A stretch of 64,000 bases of DNA. It comes from Candidatus Peregrinibacteria bacterium (GTDB lineage: Bacteria > Patescibacteriota > Gracilibacteria > UM-FILTER-43-11). The translations under genes were made by a program, and so were the position numbers. Of the stretch, positions 61,960 to 64,000 are shown piece after piece; the stretch's first letter is position 1; each line of letters opens with the position of its first letter. The notes under the pieces were generated by a model. It was not told where the DNA came from and made no database searches. It worked only from the letters and a program-made list of their open reading frames with translations. The DNA lies in the NCBI GenBank assembly GCA_016932505.1, contig JAFGCT010000005.1, positions 1 to 64,000 of the forward strand, in the 5' to 3' direction.

Positions 61960-61987
61960 CCGACGACCTACTGCCATGCAGGCACAG
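61960..61987 (-). other. tRNA-like fragment, possible second attachment site
   Basis: On the minus strand an anticodon-arm-like CTGTGCC-TGCAT-GGCAG is followed by TAGGTCGTCGG. The last ten bases, AGGTCGTCGG, are identical to the start of the variable loop and T-arm in the tRNA-Met fragment at 57484-57493. D-arm and acceptor are not recognisable, so this may be coincidence. Confidence 0.35.
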
Positions 61988-62080
61988 GGTTATAGTAGTG
62001 AATTGGGGTAATAATTTGCTTTTTTTATTTAAATTGAGTTATTCTGTTATAAACAGATATATTTTTTAATAAAAATAAAA

Positions 62081-62665
62081 ATGAAAAACCTATTTAAATC
62101 ACGGTTCTTTGTGGCCGGTATTCTTATAATTGTAATCGTGCTTGTTTTTTCAAGAACGTCATTTGCACAAGAGGCTGTAAGTAGTAGTCTTGAGAATCAA
62201 ATAAGTAAGTTGGTGGATACTTTAGATCAGATTTTTATTGAAGAGCAGGAAGGGGCAGAAAGTATATCAATGGCAATAGCATCAGATGTGCCAAGTGGTT
62301 CAATTAAGCCGAGTTGTATGGATAACTATGAGTCATGGACGCACTCTAATACTTTTGAAGAAGATGCTCCATGGAATCTTGATTTCATTGCGAGAGGTGA
62401 AATTATTGGCAGTATGGATAATAATGTCACTGAACAATTTCTTGATTTAAATGGCGATGGTCTAATGGATTATATTTATGATTTGCGGTGGTATTACAAA
62501 TACAGTACTCAAACAGAATATACGAAAGACAGAACATGTGTTTATTTAAATAATGGTAATGGTTTTGATGTAGCATACAAATGTTATGCGGATATTTATT
62601 ATGTAGAAAATGGACAACCTTCAAATAATAAAGATTTCTATGGTGACTGTGCAGCAGTTGAGTAG
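62081..62665 (+). CDS. secreted protein with FG-GAP/EF-hand-like motif
   Basis: A 194-residue protein with a signal anchor (residues 10-28) and an extracytoplasmic domain containing LDLNGDGLMDYIY, a calcium-binding FG-GAP-type motif, and CVYLNNGNGFDVAYKCY. Such motifs recur in SpvB/RHS-type toxin proteins, and the next gene is one. It could be a split N-terminal part or a partner. Confidence 0.75.
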   Translation: MKNLFKSRFFVAGILIIVIVLVFSRTSFAQEAVSSSLENQISKLVDTLDQIFIEEQEGAESISMAIASDVPSGSIKPSCMDNYESWTHSNTFEEDAPWNLDFIARGEIIGSMDNNVTEQFLDLNGDGLMDYIYDLRWYYKYSTQTEYTKDRTCVYLNNGNGFDVAYKCYADIYYVENGQPSNNKDFYGDCAAVE

Positions 62666-62688
62666 CGCTATCATTTAATCAATCAATA

Positions 62689-64000
62689 ATGAAACAATTT
62701 ATTTCACGTTTCTTGATTGTTGTCCTTGCACTTAGTTCTTTTTTCCCTGTATCGGTTATTGCTGAAGAAAAGACAATTGAATCTAAGGAAGTTATTGAAA
62801 AGCCCGTTACAATCAAAAAATTATCAAGTAATTTCATACAGACTTCTTCGCTTATGTCGGTTGCAGGCGGTTTATCTAGTGGTCAGTCAAGTAATGCCGA
62901 AGCAGATCCTAAGACATTTCTTTCGAGTTTTCAGGGGGATTACGAAGTCAGTTTATTTTCCGGTTCATTGAATTACAGTTATCCAATTTGGGTTCCAAAG
63001 GGTCGAAACGGAATGACACCAAATATTAATCTTACTTATTCTAATGTTGATTGGAGGTATGATTCTCCTGTAGGCTATGGTTGGAGCTTGCCTATTAATG
63101 GAATATATCGCACACCCGAAAAAGGAGTTGATACGACATACACATCTGATCATTTTTCAGCAGATATTTTTGGTAAAACTGAGGAATTAATTCTAATTGA
63201 TTCTACAAATGACATTTATGCTCCGAAGAACGAAAGTAGTTTTATTCAATACACTTTTTCTGGAACATCATGGACTGCAGTTGATAAAAAAGGAATAAAA
63301 TATACATTTGGTTTGAGTTCTACAGCAAGACAGGATGACCCTGATAATAACTCCAGAGTTTATAAGTGGATGTTGCAAGAAGTAGAGGATACGAATGGTA
63401 ATGCGATGGTTTTTTCTTACACAAAAAGAAATGGTGCAATATACCCTGATGAAATTCGATATACCGACAATGATTCAGACCTTGGTATTTTTAAGATTAA
63501 ATTTAATCTGCAGACCAGAGGTGACTATACAAGTTATCGCACAGGCTTTAAGGTTATACATGACAGGCTAGTTAATAGTATTGATTTGAAGATGTATCAG
63601 GATAGTAGCTGGGATACTCTACTGACATATGATTTAGATTATGAAGTCGAGAATAATGCTATCTATCTTCTGGATGAAATCACTGTTGAATCAGATACTG
63701 ATAGCTTGCCATCAACACAATTCGATTATTTTGACGGTTCCGAAGATGTAGAATACAAGAAAAGAAATGGGTTGTATAAAATAACCGAACCTTATGGTGG
63801 TACTCATACTTTTACTTATAAGCCAGCTAGTGCCTATCGCACTGTAAGCGGAGATAGTGAAAATTTACTGCCATTTATTGTTTATACTGTTTATGAACAT
63901 AAGGCACAGGCAGGCACAGGTGAGCCTGTTTACACAACAACCTATGATTATGAAGATGGTCATTATTTTTTCGATGATTTAGATTCATATAAGCGTGAAT
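62689..64000 (+). CDS. SpvB/RHS-like secreted protein, 3' truncated by window end
   Basis: The frame opens at ATG 62689 and runs to the last base, giving 437 residues with no stop. It has a signal peptide, then the SpvB-type N-terminal motif (FSGSLNYSYPIWVPKGRNGMTPNINLTYSN, SPVGYGWSLPI) and a long beta-rich region (KWMLQEVEDTNGNAMVFSYTK, YDLDYEVENN). SpvB/TcdB-like proteins form the outer shell of RHS or Tc toxins. Any toxin domain would lie beyond the window. It starts 24 bp after the FG-GAP protein. Confidence 0.85.
   Translation, partial: MKQFISRFLIVVLALSSFFPVSVIAEEKTIESKEVIEKPVTIKKLSSNFIQTSSLMSVAGGLSSGQSSNAEADPKTFLSSFQGDYEVSLFSGSLNYSYPIWVPKGRNGMTPNINLTYSNVDWRYDSPVGYGWSLPINGIYRTPEKGVDTTYTSDHFSADIFGKTEELILIDSTNDIYAPKNESSFIQYTFSGTSWTAVDKKGIKYTFGLSSTARQDDPDNNSRVYKWMLQEVEDTNGNAMVFSYTKRNGAIYPDEIRYTDNDSDLGIFKIKFNLQTRGDYTSYRTGFKVIHDRLVNSIDLKMYQDSSWDTLLTYDLDYEVENNAIYLLDEITVESDTDSLPSTQFDYFDGSEDVEYKKRNGLYKITEPYGGTHTFTYKPASAYRTVSGDSENLLPFIVYTVYEHKAQAGTGEPVYTTTYDYEDGHYFFDDLDSYKRE

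Noticed and set aside
1-64000. UGA recoded as glycine (Gracilibacteria code)
   Set aside because: UGA ends clear genes such as the UvrD-like helicase at 39604-39606, and no in-frame UGA is needed in any conserved protein.
1-64000. CRISPR array or cas genes
   Set aside because: No regularly spaced direct repeats with unique spacers and no Cas motif were seen; the tandem repeats found have no spacers.

Overview
The window looks like a piece of a chromosome from the Candidate Phyla Radiation (Patescibacteria). It is AT-rich, and several genes are of types I know from that group: an Elp3-like radical SAM/GNAT protein, a ThrRS without a TGS domain, an S6 ribosomal protein with a long charged tail, a ComEC without its nuclease domain, a VirD4-like ATPase, and a run of large Cys-rich 'zinc-ribbon' proteins. 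TGA behaves as a stop (for example at the end of the UvrD-like helicase), so the UGA=Gly code of Gracilibacteria is not in use. Control signals are of Gram-positive style: a T-box on thrS, CIRCE on dnaK, and a GAAC-N4-GTTC SOS box next to lexA. I cannot place the organism below phylum level.

Layout. 1-1.4 kb: the end of a VirD4/TraG-like ATPase. 1.5-13.5 kb: six paralogous proteins of about 550 residues, each with roughly 40 cysteines, interleaved with two TrmB-type regulators and ending at a convergent lexA. 14.2-14.6 kb: two tiny membrane-peptide genes behind a promoter whose -35/-10 spacer holds an SOS box. 14.6-15.3 kb: a hairpin-rich non-coding stretch before gmk. 16-23 kb: a membrane protein, Elp3, a polyprenyl-phosphate sugar-phosphate transferase, PdxS and a cellulose-synthase-like glycosyltransferase. 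23-37 kb: core genes with tRNAs (thrS with its T-box, dnaK, grpE, mntP, typA, yebC, rpsR, rpsF, and tRNA-Leu, -Cys and -Arg). 37-47 kb: uvrD-like helicase, rsmA, comEC, a sugar-nucleotide reductase, an EEP-fold enzyme, tRNA-Lys and a 3-methyladenine glycosylase.

47-57 kb is accessory and metal-related: a secreted Cys-rich protein, a Qnr-like pentapeptide protein, a putative metal exporter, and a tight nine-gene run (DUF5320-like, thioredoxin/DsbD-like, family-4 uracil-DNA glycosylase, DUF134, FeoA, FeoB, two half-size permeases, NifX-like). 57.4-62 kb looks like an integrated element: a 3' fragment of a tRNA-Met, membrane-anchored hypothetical genes, a tyrosine integrase with a replication-initiator-like gene, and a strongly structured non-coding region. 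The window ends inside a secreted SpvB/RHS-like protein.

Three themes stand out. First, the zinc-ribbon array with its own regulators, plus the SOS-controlled micro-peptides beside lexA. Second, short-period or palindromic repeats occur between genes and also in frame inside elp3, rsmA and comEC, recalling Rickettsia palindromic elements. Third, partial tRNA copies sit beside tRNA-Lys and the tRNA-Met fragment, with one arm replaced by the same CCCGCTTAGCGGG palindrome. All functional statements rest on reading motifs by eye; no database search was run.
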